Positions 1 to 11,094 of a stretch of DNA of 64,000 bases are shown here, piece by piece (position 1 is the stretch's first letter; every line of letters begins with the position of its first letter). The notes under the pieces were generated by a model, which worked only from the letters and a program-made list of their open reading frames with translations, did no database searches and was not told the origin of the DNA. The stretch covers positions 1,372,580 through 1,436,579 of the forward strand of contig JAQFVV010006215.1 of the NCBI GenBank assembly GCA_028023455.1. The letters run 5' to 3'. Source of the stretch: Epiperipatus broadwayi. Its lineage: Eukaryota > Onychophora > Udeonychophora > Euonychophora > Peripatidae. A program made the position numbers and the translations under genes.

Positions 1-290
1 ATGTTTGTATTCTGACACTAAAAAGCATTTTTGAACATTTTCAGCTTTGAATTTCAAGTTTGCATTAATAAATGTAAAATGATTTTAAAGCAAAGAGCTA
101 TTTTTGTTTTAGCATATATTGTTGAAAGTAAAAAAATTAGATGGTTTGTTATTGTAATAGTCATAAGGCAATTATCCTGACACACGCTATGAACTGTATG
201 AATTTATAAAGCTGAGGGTTATTTTCACACTATAAATACAAGATGGAGTCTTTGAAAAAATAAGAATGAATCCACATTATTTTTTAACAT

Positions 291-690
291 GTAATTTTAT
301 AAGGGATTTGAACAGACTTTCAAGCTTCCCTCAGCTAACCACTCTATCTCATACAACCAATACACATAACCACACACATGTAAAAAAGATAAATAATTTC
401 TAATATCCATATTTCATGCTGAACCAGCACTCATCAGTTGGTCCAGATCATCATCTCCCACACACACATATATATAATCAGTGCTAGAGTTGTATTAAAA
501 TAGAAAAATCTTCAAACTTTAGAACATACCTCAATCTACTTCACCCTACACCTCTCCAGTTATCCATATCATTGACAATCTGATGATGGAACACCCAACT
601 CCCTTTTTGATGCCAATATTATTGTCATGCCTATGTTGACTTTTAAGTCACTCTGACCCCTTATATATATGATTTGATTCGTTTAAATAC
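291..690 (-). mobile_element. Family B element (hammerhead plus tRNA-like tail), near full length
   Basis: Read on the minus strand this matches the plus-strand copy at 5395-5820 through most of its length: a 5' body, a hammerhead-like segment at about 391-452, then a tail ending near 291 with a worn B-box-like word (TTCAAATCC). It sits inside the left arm of a foldback repeat, so it arrived later than that repeat. No ORF is present. The copy is moderately diverged from the 5.4 kb copy. No target duplication was identified. Confidence 0.65.
391..452 (-). ncRNA. Degraded hammerhead ribozyme, family B
   Basis: On the minus strand CTGATGA (complement of 431-437) is followed by a TGCT/AGCA stem II with loop GGTTC and then GAAA (complement of 412-415). 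Stem I is weakened: the 5' strand CCAA is kept but its partner reads TTAG instead of TTGG. The stem III segment reads TATGGATA. The catalytic core is intact, but folding is probably poor. Confidence 0.5.
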
Positions 691-821
691 ATAGAAGAGG
701 ATTATATAGGCCAATATAAAGCATTTAGAAATGAGAGTGTGTAGGTCTTAATCATTTTTAATTCCATTCACTATATATTAATAAATGGTTTGTGAAATTT
801 TCACAATTTACTACATATCAG

Positions 822-822
<1 letters not shown>

Positions 823-854
<32 letters not shown>
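823..854. repeat. (TA)n microsatellite
   Basis: Uninterrupted TA dinucleotides in the loop of the foldback repeat. Confidence 0.95.
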
Positions 855-855
<1 letters not shown>

Positions 856-1210
856 CTAATTATTTATTTATCTAGCACTATGTTTTATTTGTAATAAATA
901 ATTAGTTAGGTATATTTAATATTATATGTAATACTGATATGTAGTAAATTATAAAAATTGTGCAAAAGTCATTTATTAATATATAATGAATAAAATTAAA
1001 AGTGATTGATTAAGATCTTCATGCTCTTATTTTTAAGTCTTTTAGATTGGCCTACATATATGAATTTAGGTAAAAAAGATAAGGTGGATTTATTGTTATC
1101 TTTTCAGACATTCTATCTTGTGTTTAGAGAATGAGAGTATTCCTCAGCTTTATAAATTTATACAATGTGTCAGGATGATTCCTTTATGATTATTACAAAT
1201 AAATAATGAT

Positions 1211-2394
1211 GCTCGATAAAAAATAATTAATTATATATATATATTATTATAATTGTATATCTTTAATATTATCACCTTCTCTTTTTCCATAAAATCTAAA
1301 CTGTTTATATAATCATTGTTATTCTCAAATAAATAAATAAAAATCATTATAGTCAGCTGCTTAAAATATCTTTTGCTGTTCAGGCTACAAAGTGAGGGAA
1401 TGAACACAACATTTTTTTAATTGACCAAATTGAGATTTAATATCATTTAAAATTTATTGGAAAATATCTTTCTATTATATCCGTCAATATCATTAACTTC
1501 TCGATTATATGCAGTAACTCCATATACAGCTCTAAATTAGAATGAATCATTGCTTTAATGCAAATATTGAAAGCAATAAGAGATAACCTTCTGATGCTTT
1601 ATTTGGTATATACCATCTTTTCCGAAGATTCTAAGGTGTCATAGTTTGATAAAAATTATGTTTACTAAATATATATACTATTTGGATTAGTTTTAGATTT
1701 ATATAAGTATCCAAGCAAGTTAACTTCGATTCAAAGCCTAGGAAGAATTTTTGAAATACAGATTATTGGTTTAGATAGTGTTGAAAAGATCAAGATGGCT
1801 GCTAGGATATAACTGGAAATACTTTTACTGTCTGTGGATTATAGTGTAGAACTGCCCTCTAGTGTCCATTCATTGCTCACTATTATAACAGAAAGATAGA
1901 GAGCAAAGTGAATTTCTGCTTATAAAGCAACAATTTAGACTTAATTTAAAAATTATTTTATCAATTTCAGATTTGAAATTTGTGAAAAAAAATTTATATG
2001 ACCATGATGTTGTTGATTTAATAATAATCAACAAATTATTATTCAAAATATAAAAAATGAAAAAAATAAATAATGTTTATAATCCTTTATATAACATAAC
2101 ATATTTATAAGTCATCTAGTATTAAATAAACTCATGTCTTATATGACTACAATTAAACTGTTTGCTAAAATCTACCAATTATACCATTTTAAATTAAAAA
2201 AGAATGATTTTTGCATATAGTTTTAAAGATTAACTTTTTCACTTTTGAAATAATTAAAAATATAAAACATATTTTTATCAAAATTAATAAAATAAGGTAT
2301 GCAGTAAATTTCAGTAAAAAGATGATTGGTTTTGCCTTCAATTTACCTGCAGTGCCATCTCTTAATCAACACAAGTTATATAGAAATATAGATT
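1211..2394. other. AT-rich stretch, nothing recognised
   Basis: There is no ORF of note, no repeat match to the rest of the window and no RNA-like structure that I could support. A 61-codon frame at 2211-2396 is lysine/isoleucine/phenylalanine-rich and looks like random AT-rich translation. Confidence 0.6.
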
Positions 2395-3128
2395 AGCTAT
2401 TTACTTAGCATATACATCCAATCACACCAGAAGAAAAACAAGGGGTTGTATTATCACTATGGAACAGAGCAAAGGAAGTTTGTTCAGAAAACAGGGATTT
2501 AGAAAATGAAAAGATTTACATAAACAAACTCACTGGAAGAATGGTTATCTATCTGACAAATGTTATCAAGAAAACCTTTAATAGACAACAAAAAGAGATA
2601 CCAAAAAGAAAAATAATTATTGGTACTGTAATGTATCCATACACACCAGGAATGGCAGACAAATTAAAGAAAACCTGCAATCAATATAACATTAGACCAA
2701 CTTTCCAAACCATATTATACTTCAAAGAATTCTAACTTCTACTAAGTCTAAACATAAAATACTAAAAAATAAAAACAGCATCTATGAATTACCATATGAA
2801 TGTGGAAGGAACTATATTTGTGAAACCAGTCACCCTGTTGAACAGTGATTGAAAGAACACAAATTAATGGTTAGAAAAAAAAAACATGTGTCTACAGTAG
2901 CAGACCCTATATGTATTAATAAATATTTGTTTGATTGGGAAAGTATAAAATATTGGATAGAGAGGAAACAATGCAAAGAATGAAATTTAAAGAAGCTGCT
3001 TTAATGACAATTGCAAATAATCCTATAAGTCAATTCAGTGTAGCAATGCATAATGTCTGGAAGCCTGTAATTAAGCTTGCTCTTAGAAAAAAAGTATTAA
3101 AAAATGGAGGAATCTGCAGAATTTGAAC
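2395..3128 (+). pseudogene. PLE-1: C-terminal part of a Penelope-like polyprotein
   Basis: Penelope-like elements encode a reverse transcriptase followed by a GIY-YIG endonuclease. This fragment holds the linker and endonuclease. Around 2420-2735 the translation shows the usual post-RT pattern: EEKQGVV, WNRAKEVC, then PYTPGMADKLKK. After a frame change near 2735, IYELPYECGRNYICET is recognisable as the GIY-YIG core (normally Y-x-C ... YIGET), followed by LKEH. A further frame change near 2940 leads into the 64-codon frame 2935-3126 with DREETMQRMKFKEA, the end of the endonuclease module. At least two frameshifts and one stop break it. The glycine of the YIGET motif reads Cys. The RT core is missing, so the copy is 5'-truncated. 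Confidence 0.75.
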
Positions 3129-3389
3129 TAACACTCATAGATAAGTATATGACATTTCTACTGACTGTCGTCTTCAACAGTATAATTCAGTTGGTTAGAG
3201 TGTTGTCTTAAAATTCAGTATTCAAGAATTTAAAGGTGTAAGTTTGTTTCCTATGTTAATATTGTTACTGGTCAGGTCAGCAACACCCAAAGAAGAGCAG
3301 AGAATGATACCACTTGAAACAGTGTAATCTATTAGCCTGTGTTTTCTATCTGCATGTTGTTATTAATAGTTGTTTACGTTTGAAAAGTT
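3129..3389. other. Short AT-rich spacer
   Basis: Follows the endonuclease fragment and may hold the 3' untranslated part of PLE-1. No structure was recognised. Confidence 0.4.
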
Positions 3390-3500
3390 TAAATAAAGTT
3401 TAAAATGTTCTAGACATACAACATTAAATGGTAAATGGTGGAAATAGTCCAACATATTATCTCATCTATAATACCATCATCACTAACCTTCCTGCAAATA
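3390..3500 (+). repeat. Family E dispersed repeat
   Basis: The segment resembles 46358-46470 and, inverted, 46140-46225. Shared words include AGTTTAAAAT, CATTTAA, TGGAAAT and AGTCCAACATATTATC, then CCATCATCAC. Function unknown. Confidence 0.55.
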
Positions 3501-3564
3501 AAAAAGAAATGTGGTAAAGAAAGTTATGCATGAAATATCATAAATGCTATAGAAAATGGTAAGA

Positions 3565-3663
3565 TTTTATTTGAAGTATATTCTCTTATTCTTCTCTTTC
3601 ACTTTCTTTGCATATCTTTATATATATATATATATATATATATATGAAGATATGCAAAGAAAG

Positions 3664-3703
<40 letters not shown>

Positions 3704-3912
3704 CTTATAACACTTCTTTCATATACACTTCAATGCAAACAAATTTTCTTAAAAACTTCTTTATTTTAATTAAAGCAGAGAAGAAAATTAGAGCTCTGAT
3801 GAAGACTGCTGGACAGTCGAAACTGTAAGGAAAATAAAGAAGTCTTTAAGAAAATTTGTTTGCATTGAAGTGTATATGAAAGAAGTGTTATAAGCAATAT
3901 ATATATAAGATT
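3565..3912. repeat. Family A foldback with TA cores
   Basis: Nested inverted repeats. The outer left part pairs TTTCTTTGCATATCTT with AAGATATGCAAAGAAA around a (TA)n tract (3602-3664). The main arms are about 3690-3772 and 3831-3908: each has GCTTATAACACTTCTTTC, CACTTCAATGCAAAC and TTCTTTATTTT in opposite sense. Between the arms, on the plus strand, lies a hammerhead core. The same unit recurs at 14.6, 24.7 and 53.3-53.7 kb. A 90-codon frame through it is only translated TA repeat. Confidence 0.8.
3796..3827 (+). ncRNA. Hammerhead ribozyme core, family A
   Basis: CTGATGA (3796-3802), one A, a 5-bp stem II GACTG/CAGTC with loop CTGGA (3804-3818), then GAAA (3819-3822). The next bases CTGTA put G-T-A (3825-3827) in the place of the NUH cleavage triplet. 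Stem III in one molecule would be only A-C/G-U around a single T. The word ACTGT is near-palindromic, so it could pair between two copies. Stem I next to the core is only 2 bp, but long flanking arms pair further out. The core match is strong; activity is uncertain. Confidence 0.6.
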
Positions 3913-4029
3913 TTACTTGTTGTGAAGGCAATTAAAAAATTTTTTTTAAAAATTAATATTTGTAATGTAATTTTAAAACCAAACAATTTAACAAAGACAG
4001 AAATACTGCAAAGAATGAAAGAATTATAG

Positions 4030-4590
4030 AACATTCACTTTAATACCTTAAGCAGTTAAGATGTTGAAAATGTTGATTAGATGTAATTTTAATAAATTAG
4101 ACATCTATACATCTAAAGAACAGTTTAGATTCTGAAAAGATAAGTAAATAAGATGCAACATGACTGATAGAAGCTATTGCAAAAAGATTTACAAAAAAAA
4201 AATTAACATATACTTCACTATTCTTGAAAAGCATTTGTCAGAAGGGATGTCTATCTTGATAAATATTTTAGATTAAAAAGAAAAATAATTATTGAAATTT
4301 TTGTAGAAAAGATAAAAAATATCAATTTTAAATGCACACAAAACATAAAATATAAATATAAGCAGCATTGTTTAACCTCTATTATGTTTAATACTTATGT
4401 AGATGCATTGCTAAAGGATGAGATTAGTATTTGAGAAACAAAAGTTCAGTGTATCAGATTTGTTGATAAAAAAAAACAATATTTACAGAAGAGAGAATAA
4501 CTTGAGAAAAATGTTAAATAAAATTGATGAATAAAAAAGTTTGAAAATGAAAATAAATTCAACTAAAATTACAAAGCCATCTATTTTTCT
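4030..4590 (+). pseudogene. Worn non-LTR reverse transcriptase fragment
   Basis: Plus-strand translation between about 4370 and 4580 shows an RT pattern: SIMFNTYVDALL (block before the catalytic box), then CIRFVDKK where F/Y-A-D-D is expected, then LRKMLNKIDE and KMKINSTK, which matches the usual segment after the box. Stops and frame changes are frequent, and the catalytic second aspartate reads Lys. The upstream part is less clear. It is probably a LINE of the jockey/R1-like type, distinct from the RTE at 12.5 kb. No ends were found. Confidence 0.5.
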
Positions 4591-5394
4591 GTAAACATTT
4601 TAAAAATATAATCATGTCCATAAACATACATACTGATTTTTATTTTATAACAAATTATTATTGTCACATATGCAAACTTCTCCAACATTCGTCCAAGTAT
4701 AAATCTGGTTTATTTCAATTATCTACTTTCTATACACATTATAGACATTTACTTCTCAGTTATAAAAAATATCTAAAAATAATAGCTACTATTAGCTTTC
4801 CATCTTTCTTCTTTGGATAAATAAATGCGTTACTACTAAAATAATTTTTTGTCCAAAGCAATTTAATATTTATATTTTTTATATGATTAAAGTTTTAGTT
4901 TACTTACATCCATTGTATGAATTTTTATATATAATAATTTATAAAATATTCTTTTTTTAAAATCAAAAATTAATAAAGAAAATTTATTCGCAATTTTTTC
5001 TTTTATAAATAGCAACATTTTAGCAATAAAAAACTTGGATGAAAAACATGGACACATATAGTTGTAATGCTACTACCATTTTATAATTTCATCTATACCC
5101 TATTTGTTACTGAACCTTTATGCGAGGATTCATCATTAATTTGTATTCACTATTTTGATTTACAATCAATTATTCAATTTTCAAAGGTGGCCATTTTGTA
5201 ACTGGTGAAGTCATAGGATAGTGATTTTATGTCATCTGAAAGAAAAATTGTGAAATTCATGCTAAAAATATACCATTTTTATTATACTCAATACAGTATA
5301 CAATATTACAATTTACAGTATTTTGATTATAAAGTTAGATTATTATTATAGTCCTTTACTTTATTTAAAATAAAGATTTTTATAGTATGTTAAA
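4591..5394. other. AT-rich stretch, nothing recognised
   Basis: No coding pattern or repeat match. The 68-codon frame at 4614-4820 has no features of a real protein. Confidence 0.5.
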
Positions 5395-5820
5395 GGTCTG
5401 CCCATTCCTCGCATATGTATGTAAATGGATTATTCTCCTGTACATGAGGGGTCAGAATGACTAATGTCAACATGGGTAAGATGACAACCTTGACACTAAC
5501 ATGAGCTTTGAATGTTTCATCATCAGATTTTCAATGAAATGGATGGCTGAAGAGTTGTGAGTTGGAGTAGTTTGAAGCCTGTCCATTAAAGTATGAAGAT
5601 TGGCTATCTTAATATAAAGCTGACCACTGATTGCATATATGTGTGGAAATAATAATCTGGACCAACTGATGATTGCTGGTTTAGCATGAAATATGTATAT
5701 TGGTGATTATTTAACTTTTCAACATGTGTGTGATCAGATGAGTCAGCAATATGAGATGGCATGGAGAGTTGAGGTCAAGTGAAAGTCTGAGTTTAAATTA
5801 CTTATATATTACATATATGT
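5395..5820 (+). mobile_element. Family B ribozyme-SINE, near full length
   Basis: A short non-coding repeat unit of about 400 bp. Its 5' half matches 460-690 read in reverse (shared words AGGGGTCAGA, GTCAACAT, CATCATCAGATT, TCAATGA). At 5651-5711 it carries a complete-looking hammerhead ribozyme. The 3' half contains ACATGTGTGTGATCA, TATGAGAT and GAAAGTCTGAG; in the 19.8 kb copy the same tail has GAGTTCAAATCC, which matches a pol III B box, and an upstream TATCAGTTGTATG that could be an A box. The family ends near CCCTATATATTAC. There is no ORF, so mobility would depend on another element's enzymes. It appears at 0.3, 5.4, 11.1 (tail), 16.9 and 19.8 kb. Confidence 0.7.
5651..5711 (+). ncRNA. 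Hammerhead ribozyme, complete consensus (family B)
   Basis: Stem I 5' strand: AATAATC (5651-5657), internal loop TGGA, CCAA (5662-5665). Core CTGATGA (5666-5672). Stem II TGCT/AGCA (5674-5677, 5683-5686) flanked by a U-U, loop GGTTT. GAAA (5688-5691). Stem III ATA/TAT (5691-5693, 5696-5698) with loop TG. H17 is A at 5699, so cleavage would fall between 5699 and 5700. Stem I 3' strand: TTGG (5700-5703), one T, GATTATT (5705-5711); both parts pair perfectly. All invariant bases are present, including the A15.1-U16.1 pair. This is type I (open at stem I). Known hammerheads cut themselves in RNA; activity here is inferred from the fold. Confidence 0.85.
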
Positions 5821-8270
5821 GTGCAGGTGTGTATAAGCCTGTACAGTGTATCAAAAATTAATATAGTTAATGATTATAAAAGCAAAAAAAGCATTTTATT
5901 TAGCACAATAAGTAATCTAAAGCCTATTTTCATGATGTACAACAACCAAATGTATTAATATTACATATTTAATTTAAAAACTGTATATTTATTTAATTTA
6001 ATGGATTAAAATTCTTGTCAATAATATTTTGGTAATTGCCAGTTATTTTGAGAAAAAATACATTTTGTGCACCATGCAATTTATAATCAACTTTATTTGA
6101 TCAAAATTACTAAATATAAGTTTAAAGTATTAACTGTACATATTTGCTTAATTTTAAATTATAATATCATAATTTGTTTCAGACATACCCAAACCAAAAG
6201 TGATATTATTTGAAATATAAAAAATACAGCACTGCCAATTTCATTCAGCATAAACAAAAAAAATTAATTTTGATCATATATTGTAAAATATTAATAATTA
6301 ATTTTTAATTGTGTACTGTATTAACTAAAATATTCAATCAACTAATTTTGAATTAAAATTTTTCAGTCAAATCAAAATTACTATCATCATAAATCTAAAA
6401 TATTTTTAATAAAAAAATATAGAGGTGGAGATGAAATGATTTCATGATTTATGCAATTAATAATCAACTTTATATATTCAAAAGTTAGGTAAATCTAAGT
6501 TAAAAACCTTACTTACTATATTTTCAATTGTAGTCTTGTGATTTATTTTGACATAGCCAAACAAATGGCAACATTATCATAAACTTTAAAAAAAATCAAA
6601 AAAAATATAAATTTTATTTAGCATAAAACTAAAAATAAATTTGCTCATAAACAATTAATAGTTTATGTTAAATTGTGCACTGTATATATATTAGTTAAAA
6701 TATTCAGTCAAACAATTTTAAATTAAAACCTTTATCAACACAAATTTTAGACAAATTAAAACTGCTATTATCATAAACATATTTTCAATTAAAAAAAGAA
6801 AAAAAAAATGATGGATATAATTTCTTACATTATGCATTCAGTAACAAAATTTGTATAAAGAAAAGGCAATATAAAATTGAAAAAGTTTCATGCTTTTAAT
6901 TTTTATTTAAATAGTCTGTATCTTTGCCATCACAATGTATTGTTTTATTTGAAAAATTGCTAAGTCACTCCAAAAAATGGATATCATGTGTAATAAAATG
7001 TGACATCTCATGCTATATAAAAGATCACAGTGTATTTGTATATAAAATGCTGTTTATTTATATCTGCATAATACATATTGTGAAAAAAAAATTAAATATA
7101 TATTTTTTCTTTATTAACCTGTTAAAGGAGTTTTATGAGATGATTCAAAGCCACTTCACATTGCTTGAATTCTGTCATTTTTAATGCTATGGGAAAGATT
7201 TTACCATCATTTGAAAGGTTATAAAAAGTACCATAAGATGCTGCCCTCTCTTGAATTATTTTACAAAGTAAAAAATCAATAAAACTGACATTGAAGGTCT
7301 AACAAAGAAAGAGAGCAGTCCGTCCTTGATGCTGATTGGCTGTTAACCATCAAGGACAAAAAAACCGCTTGTCAATAACTAAACTGCTACGATTTCTTTT
7401 CTTTCATTTCAAAAGTAATAAACGAATATTTTAGACCATTTTAAAAGTATTTTTTGACATATTATAAATTATTTTGATAAAATATGCTAAAAATAAAATT
7501 ATTTAAAAAAAATAGTTAAGACTTTAGCAAAAATTATTTACTTTTCTGCAACGTAAAATTGGGAAAGAAATCACTCACGTCAGCAAAACTTTTTAGTTAG
7601 TGAGTAACATTCATTTTAGATTTGCAACTATCGAATATTTTTATAATTGTAAATAAAAATTTATTTTTGAAGAAACTTTTATTCACTTTCATAACCTGAC
7701 AAATTACTAATATACTTTTTACAAATGAAACTAAAGTGAATGTAATATTAAAAGATGAATATATTTTGACGGTTGAGTTTGTGAATTGACCAATTAAAAG
7801 TTTAAACTTTTACTTCACTCAGCCAATAAAATTATCAGCACTCCAAAGATTAATATATCAAATTTTTTATTTTTCCCAAAGTAAACTGTATGAATATGTT
7901 TTGTTATTATAAATTACTATAATTTGTCTATTCTTAAACTGGTGATAAATAACAATTACTTATAGTGGGCACATATGGTTAAGAGAGAGATTAAACATTG
8001 TTTTTTTAATTCTAAATAGTTTCACATAAATAATATAAGACTATGAATTTTAAAAATATAAAACTTTATTATGATATTCTTTCAGCACCATAAAAACAAT
8101 TTTGTGGAAGAACACAAAAAATTTTCATCAGTGAGGTTACTCTCTCGTTTTTGATTCATTTTGCTATATTGTTGGACAGTGAACGCATACATTTTGTCAA
8201 ATGATATTGAAAAATTTTTACAGTTTTTTTTTTTTTTAAAGTTTACAGCTACATATGTTTTTAACTGGAA
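5821..8270. other. Long AT-rich stretch without recognised genes
   Basis: Homopolymer runs and scattered words only. The 86-codon frame at 6924-7184 has no domain that I recognise. Around 7200-7460 base composition is a little less extreme and includes a perfect hairpin (listed separately) and an inverted CCAAT word. That could be a promoter-like patch, but nothing coding follows. Confidence 0.5.
7322..7357. repeat. Perfect 10-bp hairpin
   Basis: GTCCTTGATG (7322-7331) and CATCAAGGAC (7348-7357) pair perfectly around a 16-nt loop that contains GATTGGCT, the inverse of a CCAAT box. An A-run follows. It stands out from the AT-rich surroundings. Function unknown. Confidence 0.8.
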
Positions 8271-8279
8271 TCATGGAAG

Positions 8280-9030
8280 CAACTAATATCACTGAATACC
8301 ACATCACTTCTTCAACCTATAGATCAAAGATATCATGAAAATCTTCAAGATGTACTACCTTCAATAATTAAAGAAGTAACTTGCCAATGATTTGGATAAG
8401 GACACTGATAAAACAAGTCCACAACTCTGGACAAACTTCAATATAAAAATAGCCATTGGTTTTATAGGAAATACATGAACCAAGAACATTAACATAATGT
8501 TTAATCTTATGTGAAAGAAAATCTGCTGGCAACTAATTACAAGACTGATGTCAAAATGGGATCTACTTTAATCATATAGGAAACCATATTTCATCTAACC
8601 AAGAAAGCAGGATTTATAGAAATTGATGATGATAACATTGAATAGCTTTTGGAATTACACACGAAGAATTAACTAATGAAGAATTAATGCAACTGAATGA
8701 AGAAAAGGAAGACAATGAAGAAAAGAAAATTGACAAGCCTGTACTGATGAATCTGGTCATCAAAAAACTGAAAGAACTGATTTTATATCATGAGGTCATG
8801 AGAAAAAGGTAAAGAAAATCAAAGAAGCAAGTCACCTATATACTGTTAACCTTTTTTTTAGAAATTCTCTACCATAACCTAGTATACTCCTCTGAAAAAT
8901 AAACCCAAGATCATCAAAGAATTTAGAAGACAATGATAAACTCTTAGACTGAAAAACTGATGACTCAGAAAACTGGACAACACCAAATGCTAAATGGATG
9001 GATTATAATAAAGAACAACTTAATAATTGG
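8280..9030 (+). pseudogene. Tigger/pogo (CENP-B-like) transposase remnant
   Basis: Tigger elements are cut-and-paste DNA transposons with a DDE transposase. The plus-strand translation keeps the C-terminal third in pieces: LWTNFNIKIAIGFIG matches the segment that normally reads W..FNI..AI..I, then KKICWQL. At 8600-8720 come IEIDDDNIE, ELTNEELMQLNEEKE and other acidic residues, the typical tail after the catalytic domain, followed by IKKLKELILYHEVMRKR. Several stops and frame changes interrupt it. The catalytic DDD region and the terminal inverted repeats were not found. The clade is well supported by the acidic TNEEL tail; the exact family is not. Confidence 0.6.
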
Positions 9031-9546
9031 GGTTTTTAAATATAGATTTAAGTTGCATTATCTTACATATACATATTTTAAATACATATCCATATAATGC
9101 GCATATAGCACAGTTTACACATGCATATATTGTGCATTAGGGTTTTTTAAAATTAACTATATATTCTGAATTAAGTTGTTTGTTAATAGAATATTCATAA
9201 TTTATGGTATAATTTTTATCTGCATGAACAAATTAATTTATTTTCCATAGAAAAACATTATAATCCCTTGCTTTTTAAAATACGATATTCTTGCTTTACA
9301 ATGAGTTTTAGGGATACAATTATTCTTGCTAAACAGGATAAAGATATACTTTTATACCTTCTTTTAATTTTTCCAGATAGAATAATAAAGTTTTTTTCCA
9401 ATTACTGTTTGATGGTTGCATCTAAATTAACTATTGTTTATTTTAAAAATTGAAAAAAGATGCTTTTAGCCTGTTTTATCCATCTTCATCATTAGTTTTC
9501 ATTACCACAAAAATTTTGCGATTATTGATCTATTAATAATGATATT

Positions 9547-9663
9547 TAGCAAAAATCAATATTGATAACTATTCTAAAATAAAAGCAGTTAATAACTCAA
9601 AGATAGCAAAAATCAATATTGATAACTATTCTAAAATAAAAGCAGTTAATAACTCAAAGATAG
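9547..9663 (+). repeat. 57-bp tandem duplication
   Basis: Two identical 57-bp copies (9547-9603 and 9604-9660) beginning TAGCAAAAATCAATATT, plus the first three bases of a third. Identity suggests a recent duplication or an assembly artefact. Confidence 0.95.
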
Positions 9664-11094
9664 AGTTAATGGCGTCAGAGTGGAGAGTTGCTCTTATCAT
9701 ATTGCTTCAGCTGAGAAGTTTGGTAATTTGCTGTTAATATTTGATTTTAAGTCTTATCAAACTAATAATTATATGTATAAAGCAATGAGATATTTCTATT
9801 TAAGTTAAATACTTTCCTTTTTTTTATCTTTCATAAAAATTGAAAGTTTGATTAATATAAATTCAAATACCTGTAAAGCAATTATAATTAAAAGTCAAAT
9901 GAAACATCTACAAGACTTTATGGTAAAAATTTTAATCCGCAAAAAATGAGAAGTAATTACTATTAAAAATTAATAATTGAATAATGAAAATATTAATCTC
10001 CTTTTGGACCTTATTTCATATATCTAAGATAATTTTAATCGCAATTATTTTGACGGTTTTGCAAAAAAACAACTCATATATCCAATTTTATAACCCAGTA
10101 CATATATAGATATAACGTATGTGTGCATTCTTACTTTTGCAATGAACGAACTGCATAAAATAATTCTGTTTTTATTTCTATATTTTATTACTTATATTAG
10201 CATGTGAGTCATCGTTTTCTTCCTGCTAATCTAATTGAATTAAGTGTAAAAAGTGATATATTGACTATAAAACAAAATAGCTGAGCTGAAAAGAACATCT
10301 ACAGAAAAATCTACATTTTTTTATCTGTCTCCCCCCCCCCCATTCCACAACCATCAAGTTTATGAAGCAATGATTTTTTTTTCTATCTCTCTCTCACTCA
10401 TTCGTTTTCTTCTCTTTACTGTTAAATGACATATCACTTCCCATTCTTCACTCTCTCAAAATATTTCATGGATGACAAATATTAAAAGTGTTAAAAAATA
10501 CTAAAATAATTAATAGAAAAATGTTTTACCGAAATAAACAAATAATTAGTAATTCATAATATTTTACAAAATTTTAAACTCATTTTAAACAATATTGTGA
10601 ATATTTTTAGCAGCTAAAATAAAATTATATGTTCAATGTGACTGTGTCTTGATATAATCAACACGGATGTCACAGTTTTTCTTTTTATTTTTAAATTTCA
10701 AAATTGAAATTTAAAATAAGACTCATCTCAAACCAAGATTCCCTTTTTGAATGTTCAACTAAAGATTTGTAGTCCTAGAATTATGGAATAAAAAATGAAA
10801 TTCTTTTGAGGTTCCAAACAGTTTTTTTCCCTGATCTAACAGTAAAGCCTACTGGATTTGATCTTTCATAGGCACAATTGGAGTCTCATCAGAAAATTTA
10901 GAACAAACCATGTTTGTTGCCGCATGTTTCATAAATGAAATTTAATGGCCACTGAATTAGTAATTGTGGTAAAACACAACCACGTAATTGATTACTGTCA
11001 AATCTGTGGTTATAATGAGACAGAAATGAAGTGTTTAATAAAGCTATTGGTATATTTAGTCTCTGGAGAGAATCACTATAATTTTTTTATGTAA
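9664..11094. other. AT-rich stretch, nothing recognised
   Basis: Contains a poly-C run near 10331-10341 and otherwise random-looking AT-rich DNA. No coding or repeat match. Confidence 0.5.

Larger units (their letters stand above)
137..1210. repeat. Large foldback (inverted) repeat, split by another element
   Basis: Two pairs of arms can be matched by eye. The outer arms are 137-290 and about 1065-1210; both contain the word for CCTGACACA next to TTTATAAAGCTGAGG. The inner arms are about 695-835 and 915-1055; both contain TTTACTACATATCAGTATTA and TATATATTAATAAATG. The centre holds a (TA)n tract and a short AT-rich loop with its own inverted ATAATTAGTTA words. The left arm is interrupted at about 291-690 by a reverse-strand family B element. 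I see no coding capacity. It could be a foldback/MITE-type element or two inverted copies of a longer repeat. Confidence 0.7.

Noticed and set aside
3556-3828. 90-codon plus frame
   Set aside because: Its YIYIYI runs are translated (TA)n; the rest is a foldback repeat with a ribozyme core.
5524-5545. Reverse-strand CTGATGATGAAAC in family B
   Set aside because: There is no room for stem II between the core words.
8955-8985. CTGATGA ... GAAAA as a hammerhead
   Set aside because: No stem II can form between the two words; it lies in the Tigger remnant.
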